From contig JAISTY010000212.1 of assembly GCA_031272375.1 (NCBI GenBank), positions 1 through 6,610 on the forward strand: a stretch of 6,610 nucleotides of DNA, given 5' to 3'. Position numbers and translations under genes: made by a program. Positions 5,958 through 6,610 of this stretch are shown here, one piece after another. How positions within the stretch are numbered: position 1 is the first letter of the stretch; every line of letters starts with the position of its first letter. The notes below the pieces were generated by a model. That model did not search any database. It worked only from the letters and a program-made list of their open reading frames with translations, and was not told where the DNA came from. The stretch comes from Opitutaceae bacterium (GTDB taxonomy: Bacteria > Verrucomicrobiota > Verrucomicrobiia > Opitutales > Opitutaceae).

Positions 5958-6025
5958 GCGCGGCAAGCTGCCGCCGGGTTTTGGGGTTGCAAGCCCCCGT
6001 CCGCGCTTTCCACCCTGCGCGCCCG
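5958..6025. promoter_or_regulatory. Divergent kdsB/HPr intergenic region with two hairpins
   Basis: These 68 bp must hold the start signals of two divergent genes unless their promoters lie inside the neighbouring coding regions. gcggca (5960-5965) pairs with tgccgc (5969-5974) around a 3-nt loop just before the kdsB ATG. ggggtt (5983-5988) pairs with agcccc (5992-5997), including one G-U pair, around a 3-nt loop. No convincing -10 or -35 boxes are seen. Either hairpin could be an operator half-site pair or an RNA structure in one leader. Confidence 0.4.
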
Positions 6026-6322
6026 ATGGAAACAAGCGAAACACCCGTCGCACCGCCAAGCGTCAAGGAACTGGTCGTCCAGAACAAGATGGGCATCCAC
6101 GCGCGCCCCGCCGCCATGATCGTTCGCATCACCAACAAGTTCAAAGCCGACGTCTTCGTCGAGAAGGACGGCGAGCGCGTGAACGGCAAAAGCATCATGG
6201 GCTTGATGATGCTTGCCGCCGGAAAAGGCTCCAAAATCCGCTTCGAGGCCACCGGCGCCGACGCCGAACCCATGCTCGCCGAAATGGAGGCGCTGTTCGC
6301 CCGCAAGTTCGACGAGGTCTGA
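6026..6322 (+). CDS. ptsH: HPr phosphocarrier protein
   Basis: The product is 98 residues, about ten more than a typical HPr because of a Pro/Thr-rich start ([10 protein letters not shown]). [11 protein letters not shown] places the phosphorylatable histidine at residue 25 (His15 in usual numbering), followed by the Ala-Arg-Pro that shapes the active centre. [11 protein letters not shown] places serine at residue 56, the equivalent of Ser46, which HPr kinase/phosphorylase modifies. HPr relays phosphate from enzyme I to sugar permeases, and the Ser form regulates carbon use. Retention of both sites predicts an enzyme I and an HprK elsewhere in the genome. The ATG at 6026 is chosen over an in-frame TTG at 5981, which would add 15 residues unlike any HPr start. 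No Shine-Dalgarno is visible. The gene precedes a HAD hydrolase by 31 bp. A purely regulatory HPr is possible. Confidence 0.9.
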   Translation: METSETPVAPPSVKELVVQNKMGIHARPAAMIVRITNKFKADVFVEKDGERVNGKSIMGLMMLAAGKGSKIRFEATGADAEPMLAEMEALFARKFDEV

Positions 6323-6353
6323 ACCGCCGGTCGGGTCCGCCCAAAAACGCCCC

Positions 6354-6610
6354 ATGCCCGCCATCGCCTTCGACGCCGACGACACCCTCTGGCACAACCA
6401 GCCCATTTACGAGACCGCCGCCGCCCGCCTCCGCGAAATCCTCGCCCCCTACCACCCCGCCGGCGGCCTCGACCGCCGCCTCTACGAGACCGAACTGGCC
6501 AACCTCCCCCTCTACGGCTACGGGATAAAATCCTTCACCCTCTCCAACATCGAGACCGCCATCCGCCTCTCCAACGGCAAAATCACCGCCGCCGGAATCC
6601 ACGCCATCCT
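6354..6610 (+). CDS. HAD-superfamily hydrolase, 5' part only
   Basis: The frame opens with MPAIAFDADDTLWHN and stays open for 85 codons to the window edge. FDADDT is HAD motif I: Asp7 would be the nucleophile that forms the phospho-aspartate and Asp9 the general acid/base. The following helical segment (about 20-80) would be the start of the cap domain. Motifs II-IV lie beyond the edge, so the substrate cannot be judged; HAD members are mostly phosphatases acting on small phosphorylated metabolites. The tryptophan and histidine after the motif (TLWHN) set it apart from KdsC-type enzymes, so it is unlikely to be the KDO-8-phosphate phosphatase despite lying near kdsB. It follows HPr by 31 bp on the same strand and is likely co-transcribed. 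No Shine-Dalgarno is seen. Confidence 0.85.
   Translation, partial: MPAIAFDADDTLWHNQPIYETAAARLREILAPYHPAGGLDRRLYETELANLPLYGYGIKSFTLSNIETAIRLSNGKITAAGIHAI

Noticed and set aside
5134..6306. Minus-strand 390-codon frame
   Set aside because: It overlaps kdsB in another frame and HPr in antisense, and shows no recognisable motif.
5485..6528. Plus-strand 347-codon frame
   Set aside because: It runs antisense through kdsB and out of frame through HPr and the HAD gene, both of which have clear family motifs; its product is Arg/Pro/Ser-rich low complexity.
6354..6610. kdsC (KDO-8-phosphate phosphatase) because kdsB is nearby
   Set aside because: The motif I context FDADDTLWHN differs from the DVDGVLTDG type expected of KdsC, and the gene lies on the other strand in a different transcription unit.

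Overview
The window reads as GC-rich chromosomal DNA from a Gram-negative bacterium. A CMP-KDO synthetase implies lipopolysaccharide. The mix of an HPr carrying both phosphorylation sites, a very large membrane protein ending in TPRs, and GC-rich genes separated by AT-rich repeat-filled gaps suggests the Verrucomicrobiota (Opitutaceae-like) or a related PVC lineage. That assignment is an inference from gene style and not from a marker gene.

Layout. 1-581 has no gene and is a patchwork of short phased words, inverted repeats and direct repeats, more AT-rich than the genes. 582-1073 (+) encodes a 163-residue protein with a C-terminal HRDC domain. It resembles the small HRDC accessory proteins known beside reverse transcriptases in some diversity-generating retroelements, but no reverse transcriptase is in view. 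1074-1486 is a second repeat-filled gap between convergent genes; it repeats several words of the first gap. 5137-1487 (-) encodes a 1216-residue polytopic membrane protein with GT-C/STT3-like features, a long soluble segment and C-terminal TPRs. 5957-5208 (-) is kdsB, 70 bp upstream of it and probably co-transcribed. A 68-bp divergent region with two small hairpins separates kdsB from 6026-6322 (+), an HPr protein (ptsH-like), followed 31 bp later by a HAD-family hydrolase that runs off the right edge.

How the genes may work together. kdsB supplies activated KDO for lipopolysaccharide, and the membrane protein after it looks like a lipid-linked-sugar glycosyltransferase or a relative, so this pair is plausibly an envelope-glycan operon. 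HPr carries the histidine used in PTS phosphotransfer and the serine used by HPr kinase, so it could serve transport, regulation or both. Its link to the HAD protein is positional only.

The least explained part is 1-1486: an HRDC gene bracketed by inverted and direct copies of the same short words, in tandem periods of 8, 9, 10-11 and 14 bp. None of the five genes shows a clear Shine-Dalgarno sequence.
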